From Microbacterium wangchenii (lineage in GTDB: Bacteria > Actinomycetota > Actinomycetes > Actinomycetales > Microbacteriaceae), in the NCBI RefSeq assembly GCF_004564355.1, contig NZ_CP038266.1, forward strand, positions 806,001 to 870,000: a stretch of DNA of 64,000 bases, written 5' to 3'. A program made the position numbers and the translations under genes. Positions 45,026-55,200 of this stretch are shown in pieces (positions within the stretch are counted from its first letter, which is position 1; every line of letters begins with the position of its first letter). Under the pieces are notes generated by a model. The model saw only the letters and a list, made by a program, of their open reading frames with translations. It had not been told where the DNA came from and searched no databases.

Positions 45026-46579
45026 ATGAACCGCCTGCTCGTCGCCCTCCTGGCCGCCTTCGACGCCCTCGTGGCGGCCGCGGGCGGCCTCGCCATCGCC
45101 CTGGCCCCCCTGGCCCTGCTGTGGGTGTTCGCCCTCGGCGGCGGGGCCGACTGGGCCGCGCTGTGGCCGGCGAGTGCGGCGGTGTGGCAGTTCGGTCATC
45201 TCGTCCCGCTGACGATCCACCTGCCCGGCACGTACCTCGCCGCGGCGGGGATCGATCCGTCGGCCGCCGACTTCGTGCTCTCCCTGGCTCCGCTGGGCTT
45301 CGCGGTGTTCACCGCCCTGTTCGCCGCACGTTCGGGGGGCCGCGCCGCCCGCGCCGGCGAGCCGCTCACCGGCGCCGTGTCGGGGTCGCTGGTCTTCGCC
45401 GCCGTGACGGCCGTGGTGGCGCTGAGCGGCGCGACGCCGTTCGCCGAGCCCGCGCTGTGGCAGGCGCTGCTGTTCCCCGCCCTCGTGTACGCGGTGCCGT
45501 GCGCCCTGGGCACCGCCGTGGGCGCCTGGGCGGAAGGCGAGGGGATCGCCGGCCGGCTGCGCGAGCGCGTCGAGAGTGCTCGCGGTGGATGGGGCGCCGT
45601 GCCCGGGCTTCTCGTGCGGGGCGCCGCGATCTCCGTGCTGGGGGTCGTGGCAGTGGGCGCCCTGGTGTTCGCCGTCGCCGTCCTCGTGCGCGCGGGGCAG
45701 GTGGTGGCCCTGTTCGAGGCCGGCAACGTCGACGCCGTGGGCGCGACGGTGCTCGCGGTGGGGCAGCTGGCGTACCTGCCGACGCTCGTCATCTGGAGCG
45801 CCTCGTTCGTCGCCGGACCCGGCTTCGCGCTGGGCACGGGGACGGCCGTGTCCCCGGCGGGAACGCAACTCGGCGTCATCCCGGGCATCCCGGTGCTCGG
45901 GGCGATCCCCGAATCCACGTCGCCGTGGCTCCTGGTGCTCGCACTCCTGCCCGTGGCGGTGGGGGCGCTGGCCGGGTGGATGCTGCGCTCCCGGCTCGTG
46001 GCGGAGCATCCGGGCCGCGAGCACTTCGCACCGCGCGTCGTGGTGGTGGCGGGCATGAGCGCGCTCACGGGCGCCGTCTTCGCGCTCCTGGCGGTGTGCG
46101 CGCGCGGCGCGATCGGCCCGGGCCGGCTCGCCGAGACGGGACCCGAGCCCGGGCCGCTGGCTCTCGCGGTCGGCCTCGAGATCGCGGTGGGCGCGGCCAT
46201 CCTGATGCTCGCGCCGCACCGCGGGTCCGCGTCATCCGGGCTCGGTGCGGCGGCCGGCGCCGCGCCGGTGTTCGGCGCGACGGGCGACGACGAGCGGCGC
46301 GACGAAGACGCGCGCTGGGACGAGGGCGCCCCGGAGCGTCCGCGGTGGGGCGGCGAGCCCCGCCACGACGCCCGCTGGAACTCCTACTCCGGGTGGGAGC
46401 GCGCTGTGCCGGCCGAGGCCTGGCCGGAGCCGCCCCCGCCGCCGGAGGCCCGGCCCGACGCGGCTCCGCTCCCCACCCTGCCGACCTCCGCCTTCGGCAC
46501 CGGCCCGCTGGGGTCGGCTCCGCGCGAAGACGCGCAGGAGGACGCGTCCGAACCCGAGCCGGACGGCTCGCTAGACTGA
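45026..46579 (+). CDS. perM: DUF6350/PerM-like membrane protein
   Basis: Polytopic membrane protein of 517 residues, with about nine or ten segments in the first 400 and a hydrophilic Glu/Arg/Pro-rich C-terminal tail of about 110 residues. The order perM-purN-purH is the one seen in mycobacteria (Rv0955-Rv0957), where PerM supports cell division under stress. The assignment rests on that synteny plus the general pattern, and should be read as a homologue of unknown precise role. The purN -10 box overlaps its stop. Confidence 0.7.
   Translation: MNRLLVALLAAFDALVAAAGGLAIALAPLALLWVFALGGGADWAALWPASAAVWQFGHLVPLTIHLPGTYLAAAGIDPSAADFVLSLAPLGFAVFTALFAARSGGRAARAGEPLTGAVSGSLVFAAVTAVVALSGATPFAEPALWQALLFPALVYAVPCALGTAVGAWAEGEGIAGRLRERVESARGGWGAVPGLLVRGAAISVLGVVAVGALVFAVAVLVRAGQVVALFEAGNVDAVGATVLAVGQLAYLPTLVIWSASFVAGPGFALGTGTAVSPAGTQLGVIPGIPVLGAIPESTSPWLLVLALLPVAVGALAGWMLRSRLVAEHPGREHFAPRVVVVAGMSALTGAVFALLAVCARGAIGPGRLAETGPEPGPLALAVGLEIAVGAAILMLAPHRGSASSGLGAAAGAAPVFGATGDDERRDEDARWDEGAPERPRWGGEPRHDARWNSYSGWERAVPAEAWPEPPPPPEARPDAAPLPTLPTSAFGTGPLGSAPREDAQEDASEPEPDGSLD
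46572..46577 (+). promoter_or_regulatory. -10 box of purN inside the end of perM
   Basis: TAGACT overlaps the last perM codons and the first base of its TGA, six bases before the purN GTG. purN can thus be transcribed separately from perM. Confidence 0.45.
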
Positions 46580-46583
46580 CCGG

Positions 46584-47246
46584 GTGCTCACGGTCGCCGT
46601 CCTCATCTCGGGATCGGGCTCCAACCTCCGCGCACTGCTGGATGCCGCCGCGGCGCCCGACTTCCCCGCGCGCGTGATCGTCGTGGGCGCCGACCGCGAG
46701 GCCGACGGGTTCGCCCACGCCGAGGCATACGACATCCCGACCTTCCTCGTGCCGTGGAGTGCGTTCGACTCGCGCGAGGCATGGGCCGAAGAGCTGGACG
46801 CTCAGCTGCGGGCCTGGCAGCCCGACCTGGTCGTCCTGAGCGGGTTCATGCGGCTCCTGCCGACGAGTTTCGTGGCGGCGTGGTCGCCCCGCATCCTCAA
46901 CACCCACCCCGCCTACCTGCCCGAGTTCCCCGGCGCCCACGGCGTCCGCGACGCGCTGGCGGCCGGCGCGACGCGCACCGGCGCGAGCGTCATCGTCGTC
47001 GACCCCGGCGTGGACAGCGGGCCGATCGTCGCCCAGGAGCGGATCGACGTGCTCCCCGGCGACGACGAGCGCTCGCTGCACGAACGCATCAAGATCGTCG
47101 AGCGGCGCCTCCTGATCGACGTCGTCCGCGGGGTCGCCACGGGGGAGCTCGACCTCGCCGCGATCGCCGGTGCACCGCATCCCGCCCCTTCGGCCCCCGC
47201 TCCCTCGACCTCCGCGCCCTCAGACACCTCGGCCCCCGCTCCCTGA
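46584..47246 (+). CDS. purN: Phosphoribosylglycinamide formyltransferase
   Basis: GAR transformylase of 220 residues using 10-formyl-THF in purine synthesis. The start [18 protein letters not shown] and the catalytic region [22 protein letters not shown], with the Asp-containing [14 protein letters not shown], are intact. GTG start. The last 25 residues are a Pro/Ala/Ser tail outside the normal fold. purH follows after 27 bases. Confidence 0.95.
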   Translation: MLTVAVLISGSGSNLRALLDAAAAPDFPARVIVVGADREADGFAHAEAYDIPTFLVPWSAFDSREAWAEELDAQLRAWQPDLVVLSGFMRLLPTSFVAAWSPRILNTHPAYLPEFPGAHGVRDALAAGATRTGASVIVVDPGVDSGPIVAQERIDVLPGDDERSLHERIKIVERRLLIDVVRGVATGELDLAAIAGAPHPAPSAPAPSTSAPSDTSAPAP

Positions 47247-47273
47247 TCGCCCTCGCCCAGAAGGAACACCTCC

Positions 47274-48878
47274 ATGGCTGGACCCCGTCACGACCCGACG
47301 CTGTACCGTGAACGCGATGTCGTCCCTATCCGGCGCGCACTGGTGTCGGTCAGCGACAAGACCGATCTGCTGCGCCTCGCCGAAGCCCTCGTCGCTGCCG
47401 ACGTGGAGATCGTGTCCACCGGATCGACCGCCGCCACGATCCGCGACGCCGGGCACCCCGTGACCGACGTGGCCTCGGTGACGGGTTTCCCCGAGTCGCT
47501 CGACGGGCGCGTGAAGACGCTGCACCCCGGCGTGCACGCGGGCCTGCTGGCCGACCTGCGGCTCTCCGACCACGAGCGCCAGCTCGACGAACTGCACATC
47601 GCGCCGTTCGAGCTCGTCGTGGTCAACCTCTACCCGTTCGTGGAGACCGTGGCATCCGGAGCCGCCGGCGACGACGTCGTCGAGCAGATCGACATCGGCG
47701 GACCGGCGATGGTCCGCGCCTCGGCGAAGAACTTCGCCAACGTCGCGATCGTCGTCTCGCCCGAGAGCTACCCGGCCATCATCGAGGCCATCGGCGGGGG
47801 CGGCACGACGCTGACCCAGCGCAAGGAGCTCGCCGCCCGCGCCTTCTCGCACACCGCGGCGTACGATGCCGCCGTCGCGGCCTGGTTCGCGGAGGGGACG
47901 CTCGTCGAAGACGGCCTGCCCGAGCACCTCACGATCAAGGCCGAGCGCCTCAGCACGCTGCGCTACGGCGAGAACTCGCACCAGCGCGCTGCGATCTACA
48001 CGCGCGTGGGCGGGCACGGCATCGCCCAGGCCACGCAGCTGCAGGGCAAGGAGATGTCGTACAACAACTACGTCGACGCCGACGCCGCCCTGCGCGCCGC
48101 CTTCGACATGGTCAAGCCCGCCGTCGCGATCATCAAGCACGCCAACCCGTGCGGCATCGCCGTGTCGGCGCCCAACGCGCTGGATGAGATCGCCAGCGCG
48201 CACCTGCGCGCCCACGAGTGCGATCCGGTCTCCGCGTTCGGCGGGGTCATCGCCGCCAACCGCACCGTGACGCTGAAGATGGCCGAGAACCTCCGCGACA
48301 TCTTCACCGAGGTCATCGTCGCGCCGGACTTCGAGCCGGAGGCGCTCGAGGTGTTCAAACTCAAGCAGAACCTGCGCGTCCTGCGTCTGCCCGTGGACTG
48401 GCAGCAGGAGCGGATGGATGTGCGGCTGGTGTCGGGCGGCCTGCTGCTGCAGGACGCCGACCGGTTCCCCGACGACATCGAGTCGGTCGCCGACGCGTGG
48501 CAGCTCGTCTCGGGCGAGCGCCCGGCCGCGGAGGAGATGACGAACTTCATCTTCGCGTGGAAGGCGTGCCGCGCCGTGAAGTCCAACGCGATCGTGCTGG
48601 CGAAGGGCTCCGCCACCGTGGGGATCGGCATGGGACAGGTCAACCGCGTCGACTCGTGCCGGCTCGCCGTCGAGCGCGCCGGGAACCGCGTCGCCGGTTC
48701 GGTCGCCGCATCCGACGCCTTCTTCCCGTTCTCCGACGGACCCCAGGTGCTCATCGACGCGGGCGTATCCGCGATCGTGCAGCCGGGGGGATCCGTGCGG
48801 GACGATGAGGTCATCGATGCGGCCCGCGCCGCGGGCATCACGATGTTCTTCACGGGCGAGCGTCACTTCTTCCACTGA
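47274..48878 (+). CDS. purH: Bifunctional AICAR transformylase/IMP cyclohydrolase
   Basis: Enzyme of 534 residues catalysing the last two steps of IMP synthesis. The N-terminal IMP cyclohydrolase (MGS-like fold) has [13 protein letters not shown] and [13 protein letters not shown]; the C-terminal transformylase has [20 protein letters not shown] and the KSNAIVLAK region. Length is standard. Co-transcribed with purN. Confidence 0.97.
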   Translation: MAGPRHDPTLYRERDVVPIRRALVSVSDKTDLLRLAEALVAADVEIVSTGSTAATIRDAGHPVTDVASVTGFPESLDGRVKTLHPGVHAGLLADLRLSDHERQLDELHIAPFELVVVNLYPFVETVASGAAGDDVVEQIDIGGPAMVRASAKNFANVAIVVSPESYPAIIEAIGGGGTTLTQRKELAARAFSHTAAYDAAVAAWFAEGTLVEDGLPEHLTIKAERLSTLRYGENSHQRAAIYTRVGGHGIAQATQLQGKEMSYNNYVDADAALRAAFDMVKPAVAIIKHANPCGIAVSAPNALDEIASAHLRAHECDPVSAFGGVIAANRTVTLKMAENLRDIFTEVIVAPDFEPEALEVFKLKQNLRVLRLPVDWQQERMDVRLVSGGLLLQDADRFPDDIESVADAWQLVSGERPAAEEMTNFIFAWKACRAVKSNAIVLAKGSATVGIGMGQVNRVDSCRLAVERAGNRVAGSVAASDAFFPFSDGPQVLIDAGVSAIVQPGGSVRDDEVIDAARAAGITMFFTGERHFFH

Positions 48879-48907
48879 TCCATCCACGTAAACGAAAGGC
48901 GGTTCCC

Positions 48908-49240
48908 ATGTCGGATGTCCTCGCAGAGCGGTGTGCTGCGCTCGCCCAGCCGGTTGTCGACCTCATGGCGGCGGCGATCGAGTGCCAGACGGGTAACCCG
49001 GAGACCTTCGACCGGGTGATCGCGCTGGCCGGTCAGGTGCGCACCGTCGCCGAGCAGGGGGCCGACGGCATTTCGCAGCCGGATTACTCCGCGTGGGCCA
49101 CCGGCGCGCCCGCCGTGCTCACCGCGATGGAGCGGGCCGCCGAGCGCCGCGACGCGAAGGGCGTCTGGACCGCGTTCGCCGACCCGCAGGTGGGTCTGCA
49201 CCGCGTCGGCACCGCGTGCCAGGGCTACCCCCGCTGGTAG
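48908..49240 (+). CDS. Hypothetical helical protein downstream of purH
   Basis: Protein of 110 residues with no signal peptide or membrane segment. It looks mainly helical, with two Cys (10 and 27, and one near the C-terminus) and an unusual end (TACQGYPRW). A GGCGGTT-type ribosome site is weak. It follows purH by 29 bases and may share its transcript. No family recognised. Confidence 0.55.
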   Translation: MSDVLAERCAALAQPVVDLMAAAIECQTGNPETFDRVIALAGQVRTVAEQGADGISQPDYSAWATGAPAVLTAMERAAERRDAKGVWTAFADPQVGLHRVGTACQGYPRW

Positions 49241-49307
49241 CCCGGCCGCTGTAGCCGCTCCGGCCGCGGCGTGCTGTCGGCGTGCTGTCGGCGTGCTGAT
49301 GCTGCCG

Positions 49308-49390
49308 CCCGAACTCCGCAAGACCGCGCCCGGGAACCGGTTGCTACGCGCGGTTGCGCCGGATTTCCGGCCGGATTTGAGGAGTTCGGG
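49308..49390. repeat. 83-bp inverted-repeat element, copy 1
   Basis: Ends are CCCGAACTCC and GGAGTTCGGG. The interior includes an AACCGG/CCGG-rich stretch. It matches copy 2 at 81 of 83 positions and shares its ends with copy 3 near the end of the window. Confidence 0.8.
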
Positions 49391-49503
49391 TCGAGCGGGA
49401 GGCGGCTGGGTCGACGGGGACCACACGCAGCGGGCGCCTCCACCTCGAGCCACGACGGATCAGCCGGCGCGGCGTGCGGCCCTCGGGTTCGCAGGGGCCG
49501 CCG

Positions 49504-49586
49504 CCCGAACTCCGCAAGACCGCGCCCGGGAACCGGTTGCGACGCGCGGTTGCGCCGGATTTACGGCCGGATTTGAGGAGTTCGGG
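49504..49586. repeat. 83-bp inverted-repeat element, copy 2
   Basis: Same length and ends as copy 1, differing at two interior positions, 113 bases further on and in the same orientation. A recent local duplication or two insertions at neighbouring sites. Confidence 0.8.
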
Positions 49587-49692
49587 CAGGCGAAGTGCGA
49601 AGGGAAGCAGCGCCGGCGCGGGCGGGTTCGCAGGGCACGGGGAGGGCTCGGCGGACGCGGGCGACGTGCGGGCGACGTGCGGGCGAGCCGGG

Positions 49693-50391
49693 TCAGCAGG
49701 GGCCGGGGGGCGTCACGTCGGGCTCGGCGCCCCAGTTCGTGAACGTCACGTCGACCGCCCCGACCTCATCGGCACGCACCAGGCGCGACGGCAGGGCCGG
49801 GCCCGAGGTCGCCACGGTGAGCACGCCGGCCGCACCGTCCTCGCCCAGCAGCAGGTCCACGGAGCCGTCGGCGGGCGCGGTCAGGCCCGACGCATCCGAC
49901 GTCAGCTCCGTGACCAGGTCGACCGGCTGCACGAGCGGCATCCACCGCTGCACGGCCGGGTCCTCCGGCGACACGCACGACCACTGCCCCGCGGGCAGGG
50001 CGAGCTGCCCCGCGACGGCGGGGGAGGGGCGGACCCACGCATCGCCCTCGTCCACGACGATCGAGGTCGCGGCGCCGTCGACGGTGACTTCGGCGGTCCA
50101 CGTCTGCTCGTCGCCGATGCGGGTCACCTGAAGCTGGCGGCCGGATGCCGCGTCCCGGTAGCTGCCCGCGAGCTCCACCGCGCCGGCGGCCCGCATCGCG
50201 CGGATCACGCTGTCCCGCGCCCCCGGCGGCGGCAGCAGCGCCACGCCGTTGCCGTGGTCGGCGGGATCGTAGGTGGAGAGGTCGGCCGTGGTCGGTGTGG
50301 GCACCGGCTCGGCGGGCGCCCCGGCGCATCCCGCCAGCAGCGCGACGGTCGCCGCGAGCACGGCCAGGGCGCGGATGCGGCGGTCAGTCAT
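49693..50391 (-). CDS. Putative lipoprotein of the type VII-like island
   Basis: Protein of 232 residues with a lipoprotein signal (lipobox LAGC, Cys near 22). The remaining part is beta-rich with WSCVSPEDPAVQRWMPLV in the middle and two further Cys (about 145 and 232). A general resemblance in size and layout to LprG/LppX-type lipoproteins is possible but not shown. Its start overlaps the end of the upstream membrane-protein gene by 8 bases. Confidence 0.65.
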   Translation of the reverse strand: MTDRRIRALAVLAATVALLAGCAGAPAEPVPTPTTADLSTYDPADHGNGVALLPPPGARDSVIRAMRAAGAVELAGSYRDAASGRQLQVTRIGDEQTWTAEVTVDGAATSIVVDEGDAWVRPSPAVAGQLALPAGQWSCVSPEDPAVQRWMPLVQPVDLVTELTSDASGLTAPADGSVDLLLGEDGAAGVLTVATSGPALPSRLVRADEVGAVDVTFTNWGAEPDVTPPGPC

Positions 50392-51145
50392 CCGCCACGC
50401 AGGCCGACGCGCCGCCCTGATCGGCCACCGTGGCCGCGTCCAGGGCCACCTCGGCGGTCTGGTTGCCCTCGGCGGGGCGCACGACCACGCACGAGCGGTC
50501 GTCGATGAAGCCCATGCCCGTCGGGATCCACGCCTCGGTGCCGGTGACCAGCTGCGACACGTCGAGTTCGTCGCCGCCCGGTCCGCCGACGACGATCACC
50601 TGGTAGGCCACGTCGGGGCCCGACCACGACACGTGCACGTTGTCGTCGCCGGCGTCGAGGGTGAGGCCGGTCGCGGCAGGGCGCGGGTTCAGCAGGCCCA
50701 GCACGAGGAAGACGGCCAGGGCGATGAGGGCGAGCAGCGTCGTGATGGCCGAGACCAGGAACGCCGGATGCTTCCACATGGGCCGCGGCGTGATCTGGGC
50801 CTCTTCCAGCTCGGGCAGCACATCCGCGGCGGTTTCGAGGGGGCGGATCTCTCCCGCCGTCGCCGACAGGCTCGATCGGCCGGCGTCCCAGCCGATGCGG
50901 GCGGGAGCGGCGTCGGCCGGTGGCTGCTCGAACCGCGTGGGTGCGAACACCGGCGCGCTGGTGATCGGCGCCGCCGAACGGCGGGGGGCGGCCACGGTGG
51001 CGGCGGGGATGCCCTGGGCGGGTCGCCACTCGGTGTGGCCGGCTTCACGGTCGGCGGGGTCGGCCAGTGCCGCTCCCGAGCGCGCCGCACCGGGGCCGTC
51101 GGCCGCGTCGCGTTGCGCTCGGCGCGTCGGGATGCTCTCGCTCAT
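50384..51145 (-). CDS. Single-span membrane protein of the type VII-like island
   Basis: Protein of 253 residues. A hydrophilic N-terminal part (1-125) is followed by one membrane helix (about 128-152, AFLVSAITTLLALIALAVFL) and an outer domain of 100 residues ending in ACVADD. The outer part (VSWSGPDVAYQVIVVGG) resembles a fibronectin-like fold. It runs divergently from the secreted protein and EccC. It could be a membrane partner of the secretion ATPase, but no EccB/EssB homology is evident. Confidence 0.65.
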   Translation of the reverse strand: MSESIPTRRAQRDAADGPGAARSGAALADPADREAGHTEWRPAQGIPAATVAAPRRSAAPITSAPVFAPTRFEQPPADAAPARIGWDAGRSSLSATAGEIRPLETAADVLPELEEAQITPRPMWKHPAFLVSAITTLLALIALAVFLVLGLLNPRPAATGLTLDAGDDNVHVSWSGPDVAYQVIVVGGPGGDELDVSQLVTGTEAWIPTGMGFIDDRSCVVVRPAEGNQTAEVALDAATVADQGGASACVADD

Positions 51146-51151
51146 ACCACG

Positions 51152-51172
51152 CTCCGGAACCCCGGTTCGGAG
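51152..51172. promoter_or_regulatory. Inverted repeat in the divergent promoter region
   Basis: CTCCGGAACC and GGTTCGGAG pair with one bulged G across CC. It lies between the divergent membrane-protein and secreted-protein genes; an AT-rich CTTATCATAGTC follows and may hold a -10. Confidence 0.4.
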
Positions 51173-51222
51173 CCGGGCACCCGCTTATCATAGTCAGAAT
51201 CCTCACTTCCTTTGGAGGCGCT

Positions 51223-52230
51223 ATGCCCCGCTCGCCCCTGCGCATCGTCAGCGCGGCCGCGGCGTTCCTGGTGTGCATGGGCCTCGGGGCGACCTCCGTC
51301 GCCGCGGCGGCGCCCGAGGATCCCGCCGCCGACAGCGGGGTGATCGAGATCCCCTATGGTGAGCCTGTCGACGTGCGCCCCAGTGCCGGCTGGACCGTCG
51401 ACTGCGCGGGCGTCGGCACGCTCGACGACGTCGATGTGGCGTGCACCGACGAGGGTGTCACCCTCTCGGCCCCCTATGACCCCGACCACCCCGAGCAGGT
51501 GCTCGTGGTGCCGCTCCGGGCCGGCGACGCCGCTGCGCAGGTGCGGTACCGCGTGCGGCTTGCTCCTCCGGCCGCACCGGAGATCGCGGCATCCGCCATC
51601 GACGTGCCGCTCCCCGTCGGGCGGCAGAGTCTCATCCCGCTGACCCTGCTCGAGCTCACGTGCGTGCTGTGCGCCGACGCGCGCGTGGAGATCGGCGAGG
51701 TCCTGCCGGCCACCGCGCTGGTCGGGGTGGGGCCGGCGCACCTGGCCGTACGGCCGGGCGAGCCCGGTCCGATCTCGGTGAAGCTGACCGTCACCGACGA
51801 CGCCGGCCAGTCCGTCGACGCCGAGCTGACCCTCTCCGCCGTCGCCGCCACCGACGGCGGTCCGGTCGCCGTGCACGCGAACGGACCCGAGCTCCGCCCC
51901 CTCGCGGAGCTCGTCGCCGGGGACGACATCACGGTGTCGTGCCTCGCTCTCAGCCCGCGCCTGTCGTGCGGCGCCGACGGCGAGCTCACCCTCACGGAGG
52001 AGTCGGATGCTGCCGTGCAGGCGGCGTTTCGCGTGATCGACGCCGACGGCCGCCAGGCGCTCGGGAGCATCACGGTCGGCCCCGATCTGCCCGCCGCACC
52101 CGTGGCGCCGCTGTGGACCGACGCCGCCGATCTCGGCATCGTCGTGCCGGCGCCGCCGGAAGAAGAATCCACCGCACCCTCGCTTCTCACCCCGCTCGCC
52201 CGCATCCTGCAGGAGGTACCGGCGTCATGA
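51223..52230 (+). CDS. Secreted beta-rich protein upstream of eccC
   Basis: Protein of 335 residues with a Sec signal peptide (about 1-31, VSAAAAFLVCMGLGATSVAAAA). The rest consists of three or four Ig-like beta segments with paired Cys (WTVDCAGV...DVACTD; TCVLCADA; VSCLALSPRLSCG). There is no C-terminal membrane helix or LPxTG. TTTGGAGG is a good ribosome site. Its stop overlaps the eccC start (ATGA), so it is made together with the ATPase. Unknown family. Confidence 0.65.
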   Translation: MPRSPLRIVSAAAAFLVCMGLGATSVAAAAPEDPAADSGVIEIPYGEPVDVRPSAGWTVDCAGVGTLDDVDVACTDEGVTLSAPYDPDHPEQVLVVPLRAGDAAAQVRYRVRLAPPAAPEIAASAIDVPLPVGRQSLIPLTLLELTCVLCADARVEIGEVLPATALVGVGPAHLAVRPGEPGPISVKLTVTDDAGQSVDAELTLSAVAATDGGPVAVHANGPELRPLAELVAGDDITVSCLALSPRLSCGADGELTLTEESDAAVQAAFRVIDADGRQALGSITVGPDLPAAPVAPLWTDAADLGIVVPAPPEEESTAPSLLTPLARILQEVPAS

Positions 52231-55200
52231 CGCTCCGGCTCACGATCGATCGTCCCACCGACGCCGCCCGCCGCCCGGAGTCGTGGGTGGTGAAGGTGGA
52301 TGCGGCCACCACCGTGTCGGAGCTGGCGGAGTCGCTGAAGGTCGATCCGGATCTCCTGGCACCCGGCGCCGACACGGCCGAGAGCTTCGCCGAGTCCGGC
52401 GTGCACAGCGGTGTGCGCGTCCCCGCGGCCTCACCCGTCGTGATCTCTCCCGGACGCCTGCGGCTGGAGTTCGTCGCCGGTCCCTTCGCCGGCGAGGTGG
52501 TGCCACTCGAACCCGGCCAGGAGGTGTCGATCGGGCGCGGCAACGACGCGCATATCTGCGTCGCCGACCCGCACCTGGAGGGCCGTCATGCGATCCTCAC
52601 GGCGGTGGGCGGCATGTCGCCGGACGGCTCGTTCGCGCCGCTGACGGCGACCGTGTCGCTGGCCGATCCGCAGGGCCACCTCGTCGTCAACGGCGCCGAG
52701 ACGGCCGCCGCCGTCCAGATCGTCCCCGCCGACCTGGTGCAGCTGGGCAGCAGCATCGTCCGCATCGGACTGGCCCCGGCGCCGGACGCCGACCTCACCG
52801 TGGACGAGGTCGGCACGCGCGCGTTCAACCGCCCGTCCCGCATCCGCCCGGCGCGTCAGGTCCCCGTCGTCGCCCTCCCCGGTGACAAGCCCGACGAGGC
52901 GGACGGATCGCCGTTGCCGTGGCTGTCGGCGCTCATCCCGATCGTGCTGGGCGTGACCCTGGCCGTGGTGTTCCAGCGCCCCATCATGCTCATGATGGCT
53001 GCCGCCTCGCCCATCATGGTCGTCGGGTCGTTCATCATGAACAAGCGCCTCGCCGAGCGCAAAGGCCAGCGCACCGAGGCCGAGTGGGTGCAGGACATCC
53101 ACGACGCGCGGGCCCGGATCGCCGAACTCACCCGCGATCAGCGCCTGGACGCGTGGTACCGGCACCTGGATCCGGTCCTCATCCGCGACATCGCCACGCG
53201 CCCGCTGGCGCGGCTGTGGGAGCGGCGCCGCACCGACACCGACGCCCTCCGCGTCCGCGTCGGCGTCGCCGAGACGCCGTTGGAGGTGCGGTTCGAGGGT
53301 GGACCGCAGAAGGAGCGCACGCTGGAGCGCCGCGTGGGCGTCTCGCCGGCACCGGTGTCGGTCGACCTCGCCGCCGGCCCCGTCGGCGTGAGCGGCCCCG
53401 CCGACGTCACCGCGGGCCTGGCGCGTGCGATGATCACCGACCTGGCCACGCTCCGCTCGCCCCGCGACCTGCAGTTCATCGTCCTGTGCGACCGCGAGCA
53501 GGAGTCCACGTGGTCGTGGGTGCAGTGGCTTCCGCACCTGAACGCCGGCGCCGGGCCGGTCGCCCTCATCGGCAACACCGACCACACCCGCCGCGAGCGC
53601 CTGCGCGAGCTGGGCGCCCTCCTGGACGCCCGGATGCGGGTCGCCGGCGAACGCCGCGGCGCCTCAGCGGACGCGCAGATCGTGCTCGTCATCGACGGCG
53701 CGCGGCGCTACCGCATGCTCCCGGGCATGGTGACGATCCTGGAGAAGGGCGCCCTGTTCGGCATCCACGTGCTCGCGATCGACAGCGACCGCTCGCGCCT
53801 GCCCGAGGAAGCCGCATCCGTCGTGACCGTCGACGGGGTCGATCCGCTCCTGGGCCGCGTCGAGTCGGCGGAGGAGTACTACGCGCCGGTGCTGCTGGAT
53901 CAGGTGAGCCTCGCGTACGCCGAAGACGTCGCGCGGGCGCTGTGCCCCATCGAGCACGTGCGCGGCGTCGGCGATGACGCCACGCTTCCCTCCAGCGTCC
54001 GGTACAGCGAGCTCATGGGCATCGACCTGGACGATGCGCGGCCGATCGCCGAGCAGTGGCAGCTGGTGCCGCGCCAGTCGTACGTCGTGGTGGGTGCCGG
54101 CACCGAGGGGGAGTTCGCGATCGACATCGCCTCCGACGGCCCGCACGCGCTCGTGGCCGGGACGACCGGTTCGGGCAAGTCGGAGTTCCTGCAGACGCTC
54201 GTGATCTCCCTCGCGCTGGCCAACCGCCCGGACGCGCTGAACTTCGTGCTCATCGACTACAAGGGCGGCTCCGCCTTCGCCGATTGCAGCCGCCTGCCGC
54301 ACACCGTCGGCATGGTGACCAACCTCGACGCGCGCGAGACCGAGCGGGCCCTGGCCTCCCTCGACGCGGAGCTGAAGCGTCGCGAGCGCGTCCTGCGCGA
54401 CGACATCGGCGCGAAGGACGTCGACGCCGCGTGGGAGAAGGACCCGGATGCCGCGGCACGGCTGGGCCTTGCGCGCCTCATGATCGTCGTCGACGAGTTC
54501 GCCGAGCTCAAGACCGAGCTGCCCGACTTCATCAACGGCCTCGTGCGCATCGCGCGCGTGGGTCGCTCGCTCGGGGTCAACCTCGTGCTCGCGACGCAGC
54601 GACCCTCCGGCGTCATCACTCCGGAGATGCAGTCCAACATCAACCTGCGCGTCGCGCTGCGCGTGACCGACCGCGCCGACTCCGGCGACGTCATCGGAAC
54701 CCCCGATGCCGCGCTCATCCCCGCCGGCTCGCCCGGTCGCGGGTACGTGCGCGCGGGACTGGATGCGGCGCCCATCCCGTTCCAGACCGCGCGGGTGGCC
54801 GCCCTCCGCCTCGGGCACCAGCGCACCGCGCGGGTGCTTCCTCCCGCCGCACGCGTGGAGTGGCAGACGCTCGGCCTCCCGCCGCGCTACCCCTCCGCGA
54901 CCGAGCAGGCCACGCACCGCCCCGACCAGGACGACACGGATCTGCGTGCCCTCGTCCAGCTGGCCGGGAAGGCCGCGCAGCTGCTGGGCGTGCCCAAGAG
55001 CCCGTCGCCGTGGCTCATGCCGCTGCCCGACGTGCTGCCGCTGGACCGCTTCGACGACGGCGCCGTGCCCGAGGGTGCCGTGATCCTGGGCCTGGAGGAC
55101 GTCCCCAGCGAGCAGACCCAGCGGCCGCTCGCGTGGAGCATCCTCGACGACTCGCACCTGCTGCTGTTCGGCGGCAGCCGCTCGGGCCGCACGACGGCGC

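Larger units (their letters stand above)
49241..49692. other. Gene-free gap carrying two repeat elements
   Basis: No convincing gene is seen in these 452 bases. It contains GTGCTGTCGG direct repeats just after the hypothetical gene, two near-identical 83-bp inverted-repeat elements, and the region where purH-side and T7SS-side transcripts would converge. Confidence 0.6.

Noticed and set aside
46579..47274. Purine riboswitch or PurR-type box before purN/purH
   Set aside because: purN appears leaderless and only 27 bases separate purN and purH; no structured leader was seen.
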